Of a stretch of DNA of 64,000 nt, positions 44,590-51,510 are shown one piece after another (the stretch's first letter is position 1; the number at the start of each line of letters is the position of its first letter). The DNA is from CAG-873 sp910578365. GTDB taxonomy: Bacteria; Bacteroidota; Bacteroidia; Bacteroidales; Muribaculaceae. The DNA lies in contig OX620685.1 in NCBI GenBank assembly GCA_951635545.1, positions 2,914,001 to 2,978,000 of the forward strand. The letters run 5' to 3'. The notes under the pieces were generated by a model that saw nothing but the letters and a program-made list of their open reading frames with translations, did not search any database and was not told the DNA's origin. Made by a program: the position numbers and the translations under genes.

Positions 44590-45609
44590 TTATTTTTTGT
44601 TCTTTAATTCGCGGACATCGCTGAAAAGCTGTCCGAGGCGTTTCATATACACGGTCTGACGCCCGAATTCGCCTAAGGGCACAGCCGGATAACCCATCAC
44701 GCGTGAGCCAGAGGCAACGTCGGCGGGTATACCGCTCTGAGCGCCGATTGACACCTGATCGCCTACGGTGATATGTCCGGCAAAACCCACCTGGCCGCCT
44801 ACCATGCAGTTGGAGCCTATACGGGTGCTGCCGGCTATGCCTGCCTGTGCGGCCATTACGGTGTCATGGCCTATTTCAACGTTGTGGGCCACCTGGATAA
44901 GGTTGTCGAGTTTGACACCATGCTGCACGCGGGTTGAGCCCATCACGGCACGGTCCACGGTGGTATTGGCACCGATTTCCACATCGTCGTCGATGTGCAC
45001 GTTGCCCATCTGCGGAATTTTGCTGTATGTGCCGTCGGGGTTCGGTGCAAAGCCGAATCCATCGGCGCCGATTACCGCCCCTGAGTGGATAATGCAGCGT
45101 TTGCCCACATGGCACGAATGGTATATGCGGGCGCCGGCATAGATTATGGTGTCATCGCCTATCACACAGCCGCGGCCTATGTATGCCTGCGGATATATCT
45201 TTACATTCTTGCCCAGGGTAACGTTCTCGCCTATATATGCGAACGCGCCTACATACGCACCCTCGGGCAGTGTCAGGTCGGGTGCTATATAGGAGGGCGA
45301 TTCTACGCCTACAGGCTGCGGATTCACTACACGGTCGACTATGGTAAGCAAAGCCGACAGGGTGGCATAAGGATCGTCGACACGGATGAGAGTGGCCTTG
45401 ACGGAATGCTCGGCCTTGAAATTCTTCTTCACCAGTACGACCGAGGCCTCGGTTTCGTACAGATAATGGGTATATTTGGGATTAGACAGGAAACTGAGAG
45501 CTCCGGGACGTCCTTCGTCGATTTTGCAGAACGAATCGACTTCGACAGCTCCGTTGCCCTCCACAACGCCTCCTACCTGAGAGGCTATAAAATCAGCAGA
45601 AAATTTCAT
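44590..45609 (-). CDS. lpxD: UDP-3-O-acylglucosamine N-acyltransferase
   Basis: This 339-residue left-handed beta-helix acyltransferase performs the third step of lipid A synthesis. The N-terminal uridine-binding domain (about 1-100) includes GALSFLSNPKYTHYLYET. Hexapeptide repeats run from about 110, with GADGFGFAPNPDGTYSKIPQMG and the catalytic His in LIQVAHNVEIGHDTV. It is first of three lipid A genes, 10 bp before the LpxC-FabZ gene. ISAs1 copy 2 lies 189 bp upstream of its start. Confidence 0.97.
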   Translation of the reverse strand: MKFSADFIASQVGGVVEGNGAVEVDSFCKIDEGRPGALSFLSNPKYTHYLYETEASVVLVKKNFKAEHSVKATLIRVDDPYATLSALLTIVDRVVNPQPVGVESPSYIAPDLTLPEGAYVGAFAYIGENVTLGKNVKIYPQAYIGRGCVIGDDTIIYAGARIYHSCHVGKRCIIHSGAVIGADGFGFAPNPDGTYSKIPQMGNVHIDDDVEIGANTTVDRAVMGSTRVQHGVKLDNLIQVAHNVEIGHDTVMAAQAGIAGSTRIGSNCMVGGQVGFAGHITVGDQVSIGAQSGIPADVASGSRVMGYPAVPLGEFGRQTVYMKRLGQLFSDVRELKNKK

Positions 45610-46765
45610 GTCTGTTATTACAAGCGTGATAGTGATTGAATTATTATAACGGCGTCTATTACCGATACAATGCTGTCTGACAATGTACTACAGCACTGTA
45701 GCGGGAATTGGACACCGATTATGGCTTATTCAAGGTGCAAAGTTCGCAAAAAAAATCGGAATTACCGCCGTTTATCTCAAAAATCTATAACTGAAAGCCA
45801 CGGCTCTTTCATTTAAGATTTCGTCTCATTCTCGACAAATGTGTTGTTTTATAGCGAGAGCAGTACGGACGGAGAGAGACTTTAACCTCTGATTTTCAAG
45901 AGAATAAGTACAATAAAAATTTGGTCAAGTGACAGATTTTTAGTAACTTTATAGGTGATAATCAAAGAGTTACGCTAAAAATGAAGCCACTTGACCAAGT
46001 CTGTTCGACTGACGCCTATGCGCCTGATCATACCGCAAAAGTACACAATAAATTTGACACAAGGCGCAGTATCATGGAAGAGCTTCGAGCATTTGCCTCA
46101 TCCGTGCCGGATTTCCGTAGATTGGACAAAGGCAATTTCCGTCACAGCCTCAACGATATCATCATGCTGATGATACTCGGACGTATGGCCGGATGCATCG
46201 GACGAGCCGAGATATTGGAGTTCGGCAGATACAACCTCAACAAATTACACAAAATGGGCATGTTGAGGAACGGCGTACCATCTGAGGCCACGCTTTGCCG
46301 TGTGGAGAACGGCATCAACGATATGGATATGGCCGACAGGATGCAGCAGTTCGCAGACATATTCCTTGAAAGACTGACCTGCGCCAGCCGCATCATTGAA
46401 ATAATCTGCATTGACGGCAAAGCCGAGCGCGGCACCGTTCAGGAAAACGGGCGTAGCCCGGATATCGTCTCTGCCTATTCGTTCAGCACCGGCATAACAA
46501 TCGCCACCGAAGCCTGTCAGGAAAAGAGCAACGAGATAAAGGCCGTACCGATACTTCTTGATAAAATAGATGTCGCAGGAAAGATTGTCACAGCCGACGC
46601 CATGTCTATGCAGAAGGACATTGTCGAGAAAATCAGAAAGAAAGTCACTATGTTTGCATCAGATTAGCTGACGGGGCGCTCAACGGGGGCTGTCTGCCCC
46701 CTTGCCGCTAAGGCTTTCCCCCGAGAGGAGTGAGGAGAAAAGATAGACGTAAGGGCAATTGCATG

Positions 46766-46773
46766 TAAATTTG
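46766..46773 (+). promoter_or_regulatory. -7 promoter element for the IS110 transposase
   Basis: TAAATTTG matches TAnnTTTG, 38 nt before the ATG. Between it and the ATG lies TACGTCTA (46804-46811), which is complementary to TAGACGTA at 46744-46751, so the leader could fold back and limit translation. Confidence 0.45.
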
Positions 46774-46811
46774 TAAAAGCAAAATACATTAACAGCAAAA
46801 CCGATACGTCT

Positions 46812-47882
46812 ATGGTACAAAGTAACAAAAAAGATTTCAGCGGACAAAATATCTCTATTGGTATTGACGTCCATCTGAGAACATGGAGTGTCACGGTGCT
46901 CACCCCCTCTGGGTTTATGCGCACTCATACTCAAAAGGCTTCGGCCAAAGAGCTCTTTGAACATTTGAACAAGCATTATCCTAACGGTAGCTACCATGCA
47001 GCCTACGAGACGGGGTTTTCGGGCTTCTCGACCTATTATGCCCTGACTGAGCTTGGTATAAAATGCACCGTGGTACATGCGGCTGACGTTCCGACCACCC
47101 AGAAGGAAAAGGTCTCGAAGTCAGACCCGGTGGATTCAAAAAAGCTGGCCAAAGCCCTTATGCGCGGCGAGCTCGGCAGTGTGTACATTCACTCGAAGGA
47201 CAGCCTCGATGACCGTGCGCTGGTACGCCACCGCGCCACTATTGTGAAGCTTTCCGGCGGCATAAAATCCAGAATCAAGCATCTGCTGTACAACAACGGC
47301 GTGGAGTACCCCGAAGAATATTTCCGAAGCAACCGCCACTGGACAAGAAGTTTCATAACGTGGTTGCAGAATGACGTGCGGTTGCTCTCCGACACCCGGG
47401 TCTCGCTTGACCTGCTCATTGCCGAGGTACTCCATTACAGGGAACGCCTCCTTGATGTCAACCGCAGATTGCGCTCGCTGGCGCGCAGCGACAGGTATGC
47501 CGAGAAATACGGCATCCTGATGTCGGTTCCCGGCATTGGTTCGACAATTGCCATGAGCCTGCTTACCGAGATTGATGACATCGGTCGCTTCAGTAACCAG
47601 CGCCAGTTCGCATCGTTCCTCGGACTCGTGCCGATGATGTCGTCAAGCGGCGACAAGGAATACGTCGGTGAGAAGACTTTCCGGGGAAACAAATTCCTCG
47701 GTCCAAAAATAGTCGAGGCCTCATGGATAGCCATACGGCACGACGCGGAACTCTCCGCAAAGTTCGGCGCATTGTGCACTCGCGGAATGAAGTCGCAGGA
47801 AGCCATAATCCGGATAGCCCGCAAGCTCTCCAACATAATATTTTCCGTACTGAAATCAAACCGCAGATATGAATGCCGTTAG
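46812..47882 (+). CDS. IS110-family transposase (DEDD recombinase)
   Basis: This 356-residue protein has the N-terminal RuvC-like domain (DEDD_Tnp_IS110). SIGIDVHLRTW holds the first Asp, HAAYETGFSG the Glu, and KSDPVDSKKLAKAL the Asp pair. A coiled linker follows (about 140-225). The C-terminal Tnp_20 domain has LMSVPGIGSTIAMSLLTEI, a helix-hairpin-helix, then FASFLGLVPMMSSSGDK with the candidate serine nucleophile. The length and all catalytic residues are intact, so the element could be active. Members of this family use a noncoding RNA encoded by the element to choose target and donor sites. A candidate lies just downstream. Confidence 0.96.
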   Translation: MVQSNKKDFSGQNISIGIDVHLRTWSVTVLTPSGFMRTHTQKASAKELFEHLNKHYPNGSYHAAYETGFSGFSTYYALTELGIKCTVVHAADVPTTQKEKVSKSDPVDSKKLAKALMRGELGSVYIHSKDSLDDRALVRHRATIVKLSGGIKSRIKHLLYNNGVEYPEEYFRSNRHWTRSFITWLQNDVRLLSDTRVSLDLLIAEVLHYRERLLDVNRRLRSLARSDRYAEKYGILMSVPGIGSTIAMSLLTEIDDIGRFSNQRQFASFLGLVPMMSSSGDKEYVGEKTFRGNKFLGPKIVEASWIAIRHDAELSAKFGALCTRGMKSQEAIIRIARKLSNIIFSVLKSNRRYECR

Positions 47883-47896
47883 ATAATGCGACACAC

Positions 47897-48059
47897 AAAA
47901 GTCTTATAGGCAAATACAGTAAGACGGCTACTCTCGCCTCCTTGATGAGCCTTGGCTGCATCTAAAAGAAAGGTTGTGGCGTCTTTCCTATTATGCTGAA
48001 TAAGTAAACTGTCAGCCCGATGGGGCGTGACTGATAGAAGTTTGCCTGATAGGACTTTT
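47897..48059 (+). ncRNA. putative bridge RNA (seekRNA) of the IS110 element
   Basis: The region is closed by AAAAGTCTTATAGGCAAA (47897-47914) and its near complement TTTGCCTGATAGGACTTTT (48041-48059), followed by a T run. Inside, AAGACG (47921-47926) pairs with CGTCTT (47980-47985), enclosing a 17+17 nt internal loop capped by a hairpin GATGAGC-CTTG-GCT-G-CATC (47944-47962). In the loop, TCGCCTCCTT (47934-47943) can pair with the right target AAGGGGGTGA, and AAAGAAAGG (47965-47973) equals the left target. Further on, GTGACT (48027-48032) is the complement of the left element end plus core (AGTCAC), and ATAGAAG (48034-48040) equals the right element end. The structure is read by eye. The exact ends are not known. 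Confidence 0.68.
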
Positions 48060-49046
48060 TTTACTACAAGGCATTTCGGGCTCTAACCGATTGCCGGTTA
48101 TTTGATTGGGGCAGAGGCCTCGATCATGACTCTTTTGTGCCTACACAATCGGCACAGAAATATAAGCAATTGATTTTTAACGTTAATCTTTTCTAAATCT
48201 CAACGAGAATTTTGGAATACAACATAGAAGGGGGTGACTTTCTGATAGAACTCAAAGCCAACCAGCCGTCATTGCGATACGGCATTGAGGACAGGCTAGT
48301 GGAACACACACCGGTATATTCTTACACCGAAGGTCCCGAACTGGCCCACGGCAGGATAGAGACGAGAACCTACCGCGTATATGACGGACTGGACATTATC
48401 GCCGACAAAGAGAAGTGGGGCGGAAACATGACCATCATAGAGTATGAATCATCTACAGTCAAAAAGTCAACAGGGATGCGCACTTCGGAAAAACGCCTGT
48501 ATGTCAGCAGTATGCCTACGAAGACTCCGAAGCTCGGAATCATCGTGCGCAACCACTGGTCGATAGAAAGCATGCACTGGGGCCTGGACTACAATCTCCA
48601 GCAGGACAATATAAAACGTAAGTCGACAAGAGCCGCCCGAAACCTCGACACCATACAGAGAATAGTTTACTCGGTGTTCTCAATATGGAAAGGACTTCGC
48701 AAAAAACGATCGGATAAGAATAAAGGCATAGCCGAACTGATGAGACATATCTCAATGAGCTTTACTCGGCTGATGCGATTTTTAAGCCAAAAATGAAAAA
48801 AATAAGATTTTGACACCAGAATAACTCGTTGACAGACAGACACAGAATATTGCCCGATTCACAATGAACCGGGTAGGGGAAGTCATGCTTTTTATTTTAG
48901 TTTAAATGAAAGAGCCGTGAACTGAAAGGAAATAGTCAGGGGAAATTGTCGGAAGCCGAATTGGCTGTATGTAGCCCGAGATGTAAACGGATGCTAAATG
49001 TTAACAAATTGATTTAACAAATTTAGTTAATTTCTGAGGATTTTGT

Positions 49047-49054
49047 TAACTTTG
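49047..49054 (+). promoter_or_regulatory. -7 promoter element for the NlpC/P60 gene
   Basis: TAACTTTG fits TAnnTTTG, 20 nt before the ATG. It overlaps TTTGTTAAC (49042-49050), whose complement GTTAACAAA lies at 49000-49008, a spaced inverted repeat that could be a regulatory site. Confidence 0.6.
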
Positions 49055-49073
49055 TGTCATTGAAACCGAAAGC

Positions 49074-49598
49074 ATGAATTATATGAATCTCCTCATATCA
49101 ATCATTACTGCCGCTGCAGCCTTGGTATCTCCGGCATTGGCGAATGCCGAACCCGAAGCCCTGCCTAATCCGGTGATGGAAGACGCCATACAGGCTTGGG
49201 AACGCATGGCAAAAGGCAACGACATAGTAGAATATGCCAAAAACTTTGTCGGCAGACCTTACCGCAGCGGTTCAAAAGGCCCTAAAGCCTTCGACTGTTC
49301 GGGATTCACCAGCTACGTATTCCGTAATTTCGACCTCCGATTAGGCGCCAGCAGCCGCGATCAATACCGCCAGGGCATAGAAGTGGAGAAAACCCAACTC
49401 CAGCCAGGCGACCTGCTTTTCTTCAGCGGCTCGCGCAAAAGCGGCAGAGTAGGACACGTGGGCATTGTCACCGAAGTCAATTCCGACGGCAGTGTCAACT
49501 TTATCCATGCGGCCCGCAAAGGCGGCATACGCTTCGACCGCTACCCCGACGGCGGATACTACTCCAGCCGATACATAGGCGCCCGGCGAGTGCATTAA
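49074..49598 (+). CDS. secreted NlpC/P60 (C40) cell-wall peptidase
   Basis: This 174-residue protein has a signal peptide (LLISIITAAAALVSPALANA) and an NlpC/P60 domain. AFDCSGFTSYVFRNF holds the nucleophile Cys (about residue 68), GHVGIVTEV the catalytic His, and VNFIHAARKGG the third polar residue. Such enzymes cut peptidoglycan stem peptides, usually gamma-D-Glu-diaminopimelate bonds. It lacks SH3 or LysM targeting domains. It is a single-gene unit next to the nested IS. Confidence 0.92.
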   Translation: MNYMNLLISIITAAAALVSPALANAEPEALPNPVMEDAIQAWERMAKGNDIVEYAKNFVGRPYRSGSKGPKAFDCSGFTSYVFRNFDLRLGASSRDQYRQGIEVEKTQLQPGDLLFFSGSRKSGRVGHVGIVTEVNSDGSVNFIHAARKGGIRFDRYPDGGYYSSRYIGARRVH

Positions 49599-49764
49599 GA
49601 TGCTGATTAAAAATCAGGATGCGTTTTTTATGCGGTATTTTTTGCGTTTTCATAAAAATAATTCAACAAATTCTTGCATTTATTGTATTAGATTTATTAA
49701 CTTCGCAGCGTGTTTAGCAGGCACACTCACTCTCCTCGCATATTGACACAAACATTCTATTCTT

Positions 49765-50331
49765 ATGGTATACAAATTCAGACTTTTATCCGACGAAGTA
49801 AATAATTTTAAACGCGAAATTACAATCGACGCCAGCGCTACATTCCAGGACCTTAAGAACGCAATCTGCGACTCTACAGGTTATGACAAGAACCAGCTTT
49901 GCTCTTTTTTTATCTGCGACGACAACTGGGAAAAAGAGAAAGAGATAACTCTCGAAGACATGGGCGCCGACTCGTCGGAAGACTTCTGGCTGATGGAAGA
50001 TACTGTGCTTGAAGACATGATTGAGGACGAAGGCCAAAAACTACTCTTTGTATTTGACTACCTCACCGAACGGGCCTTCTTTATGGAAATGGCCGAGTAT
50101 GTGCCCGGACGCAATCTCAAAGACCCCGTATGCTCGCTTTCGCTGGGCCAGCCTCCTGTGCAGATTCTTGACATGGACCTCGATGAACTCGATGCCAAGA
50201 CCGATGCAAAGGCCGCTGCAAACGCAGCTGCCCTGTCGGTCGACGATTTCGACGATGACGAGGCTTTTGCCGATGACCAGTACGACCTCGAAGACCTCGA
50301 CAGCGCAGGCTTCGACGAAATGAAGTTCTGA
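49765..50331 (+). CDS. plasmid pRiA4b ORF-3-like domain protein
   Basis: This 188-residue protein has MVYKFRLLSDEVNNFKREITIDASATFQDLKNAICDSTGY, then HTH-free acidic repeats and LLFVFDYLTERAFFMEM, matching the pRiA4b ORF-3-like family (PF07929) as I know it. The last 45 residues are extremely acidic (DDFDDDEAFADDQYDLEDLD). The function is unknown. In Bacteroidales it is a common single-copy housekeeping gene rather than a plasmid gene. A TAACTTCG -7-like element lies about 65 bp upstream. Confidence 0.85.
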   Translation: MVYKFRLLSDEVNNFKREITIDASATFQDLKNAICDSTGYDKNQLCSFFICDDNWEKEKEITLEDMGADSSEDFWLMEDTVLEDMIEDEGQKLLFVFDYLTERAFFMEMAEYVPGRNLKDPVCSLSLGQPPVQILDMDLDELDAKTDAKAAANAAALSVDDFDDDEAFADDQYDLEDLDSAGFDEMKF

Positions 50332-50356
50332 CCTCTCTACGACATACTTATAGCTT

Positions 50357-50392
50357 ACGGGTTCCGCATCATTTAAGAGATGCGGAACCCGT
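50357..50392. terminator. bidirectional terminator hairpin
   Basis: ACGGGTTCCGCATC (50357-50370) pairs perfectly with GATGCGGAACCCGT (50379-50392) around an 8-nt loop. It lies between two convergent genes and could serve both. The flanking T runs are weak. Confidence 0.75.
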
Positions 50393-50397
50393 ACTGT

Positions 50398-50679
50398 TTA
50401 CAAGTGCAGATATAGCCTTAGCGTTTCTACGTAATCTTCAAATGTCTCGCGCCCTTCAGTTGTGATGGAACATACTGTCCGCGGGCGTTTCCCCGACAAG
50501 CCTTTCTCCACGGAGATATATCCGGCCATTGAAAGTTTATCGAGCTGCACACTGAGGTTTCCGGCGGTAGATTCGGTTTTCTCTTTGAGATAAACGAAAT
50601 CTGCTTCCTCGACATTCATCAGAATTGACATTACCGCAAGCCGGAGTTGCGAGTGCAGAAGCGGATTAAGCTCTTTCAT
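50398..50679 (-). CDS. small winged-helix transcriptional regulator
   Basis: This 93-residue single-domain regulator begins NPLLHSQLRLAVMSILMNVEEADFVYLKE, then STAGNLSVQLDKLSMAGYISVEKG as the recognition helix and wing, and TVCSITTEGRETFEDYVETL. This is the HTH_34 / MarR-ArsR-like type that often pairs with a membrane protein. It overlaps the upstream membrane gene by ATGA. Two identical-type palindromes flank the operon promoter, so autorepression is likely. Confidence 0.88.
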   Translation of the reverse strand: MKELNPLLHSQLRLAVMSILMNVEEADFVYLKEKTESTAGNLSVQLDKLSMAGYISVEKGLSGKRPRTVCSITTEGRETFEDYVETLRLYLHL

Positions 50680-51302
50680 TTCTCCTTGTGGGCTTTGTAA
50701 TTAAGTATATGACCGGGAACAATCATCATGGCTATGTATGCAACAATGAAAAGGGGCATAAACCACGGTGTATGCAGCATAACACGGCCTGCTATACAAC
50801 AGATGGTGAATATGCCTGCGCAGAGTCCGACTGCGCCTCCTGCCACCAGCACCTTCTCCTTGATTACAATTCCCTGTGCAATTTCTGCAAACGGCACTAT
50901 AACCAGCGCAAATACAGACAATATAGACCATGTGTTGATACCTTTTATCAGCATAAAGCCAAGACACATCAGTGCCGATATTATTGCACTATATCCGACG
51001 GTTGACCAGATACGCGAAGTAAGGGTATCCGAGTATGTCTTCACTCCATTTTTCAGCTGCTGTTTATTGGAAATTATAGGGGTGCCGATGCCTCCGATTA
51101 TCCATATAAGGAACCACAGCCATTTCCAGGCCGGATTGTGAGTCGTGGCAAGCAATATCCATATAAGCGCTGCTACAGCAACTGTAGCGTAGCCCCATAG
51201 CAGCAGAATATTGCCGTCGCCTATATAGCGCTGCTTTGTGCGGGCAATCATCGAAGTAATCACTTCGAGGCTCTCTTTTTCTGTAAGTTTCCTGTCTTCC
51301 AT
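50676..51302 (-). CDS. multi-pass membrane protein of unknown function, paired with the regulator
   Basis: This 208-residue protein has a short cytoplasmic start (MEDRKLTEKESLEVITSMIARTKQRY) and five or six hydrophobic helices (about 33-50, 62-78, 102-120, 125-142, 150-170 and 178-196). I do not recognise a catalytic motif. Pairs of a small winged-helix regulator and such a membrane protein are common in Bacteroidales, but their function is not established. It is the first gene of the two-gene operon. Confidence 0.82.
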   Translation of the reverse strand: MEDRKLTEKESLEVITSMIARTKQRYIGDGNILLLWGYATVAVAALIWILLATTHNPAWKWLWFLIWIIGGIGTPIISNKQQLKNGVKTYSDTLTSRIWSTVGYSAIISALMCLGFMLIKGINTWSILSVFALVIVPFAEIAQGIVIKEKVLVAGGAVGLCAGIFTICCIAGRVMLHTPWFMPLFIVAYIAMMIVPGHILNYKAHKEK

Positions 51303-51330
51303 AAATGCCGAATTTTTAGGGTTATACTTT

Positions 51331-51347
51331 GGTTTATTTTATAAACC
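51331..51347. promoter_or_regulatory. operator palindrome 1 (leader of the regulator operon)
   Basis: GGTTTATTTTATAAACC is an inverted repeat 29 bp before the first start codon, downstream of the promoter. It matches the palindrome at 51412-51427 at 15 of 16 bases. Confidence 0.65.
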
Positions 51348-51398
51348 ATTTGGCTTTGAAAAAAGAGCGGTCGCGCGATTCCGCTCTGTGTTCGGTTG

Positions 51399-51430
51399 CA
51401 AAGGTAATAAAGTTTATATTATAAACCAAA
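51399..51430 (-). promoter_or_regulatory. promoter of the regulator / membrane protein operon with overlapping operator
   Basis: On the minus strand TTTG (51427-51430) lies 20 nt before TACCTTTG (51399-51406), a full Bacteroidetes promoter. The spacer contains the second palindrome GTTTATATTATAAACC (51412-51427), so a bound protein would block polymerase. The leader further downstream also has a hairpin, AGAGCGG (51364-51370) with CCGCTCT (51381-51387). Confidence 0.75.
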
Positions 51431-51454
51431 TTTTTTAAGAGAAAAATTTAAAGT

Positions 51455-51492
51455 AAGCGCCGTGGCAGTCATTACCGACAGCCACGGCGCTT
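51455..51492 (-). terminator. terminator of the acyl-CoA dehydrogenase operon
   Basis: AAGCGCCGTGGC (51455-51466) pairs perfectly over 12 bp with GCCACGGCGCTT (51481-51492), followed on the minus strand by a T-rich run. It lies 18 bp after the dehydrogenase stop. Confidence 0.85.
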
Positions 51493-51510
51493 ATATGGTA
51501 GGATAATCAA

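Larger units (their letters stand above)
46645..48230 (+). mobile_element. IS110-family insertion sequence (1586 bp) inside ISAs1 copy 2
   Basis: Comparison with the uninterrupted copy 1 fixes the junctions. Left ISAs1 sequence ends ...AGAAAGAAAG at 46644 and right sequence resumes GGGGTGAC at 48231. AAG is present at both junctions, so the boundary could lie anywhere in these 3 bp. No longer target duplication exists, as expected for IS110. On the other strand the shared bases read CTT, which contains the CT core common in this family. Short subterminal inverted repeats lie 3 bp inside each end: CTATGTT (46648-46654) and AACATAG (48221-48227). There are 167 bp before the transposase and 348 bp after it. 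The longer 3' end and subterminal repeats recall the IS1111 group. Confidence 0.95.
45981..48796 (+). pseudogene. ISAs1 transposase split by the IS110 insertion
   Basis: Residues 1-221 are encoded at 45981-46644 and the rest at 48231-48796. Joined, they give 1230 nt, the length of the intact gene at 12638-13867, and the translated parts are identical to it. As it stands the N-terminal fragment runs into IS110 sequence and stops after VTMFASD at 46667. The C-terminal fragment could start only within IS110 sequence (frame from 48212). The break separates the second catalytic Asp from the C-terminal Glu, so neither piece can be active. Confidence 0.95.
45799..48919 (+). mobile_element. ISAs1-family insertion sequence, copy 2, interrupted by an IS110-family element
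   Basis: This copy has the same inverted ends as copy 1 at 12515-14049 (CACGGCTCTTTCATTTAA), here in the opposite orientation. A 9-bp duplication AACTGAAAG lies at 45789-45797 and 48920-48928, with one extra C (45798) between the left duplication and the repeat. Subtracting the 1586-bp internal insertion leaves 1535 bp, exactly the length of copy 1. The insertion is 189 bp upstream of lpxD and does not reach it. Confidence 0.95.

Noticed and set aside
45640..45780. A stretch upstream of lpxD with a CTACAGCACTGTAG palindrome, considered as a tRNA or small RNA.
   Set aside because: No cloverleaf, no T-loop GTTC box and no anticodon arm could be drawn. It is probably just the lpxD leader and promoter region (a GAACTTTG -7-like element is present).
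46645..46811. The 5' noncoding end of the IS110 as the bridge RNA, because it holds GC-rich hairpins (CGGGGG...CCCCCG) and a CCCCCTT that matches part of the target.
   Set aside because: Only a 7-base match to the right half of the target was found and no good counterpart to the left half. The 3' region matches both halves within a symmetric loop, so it is the better candidate.
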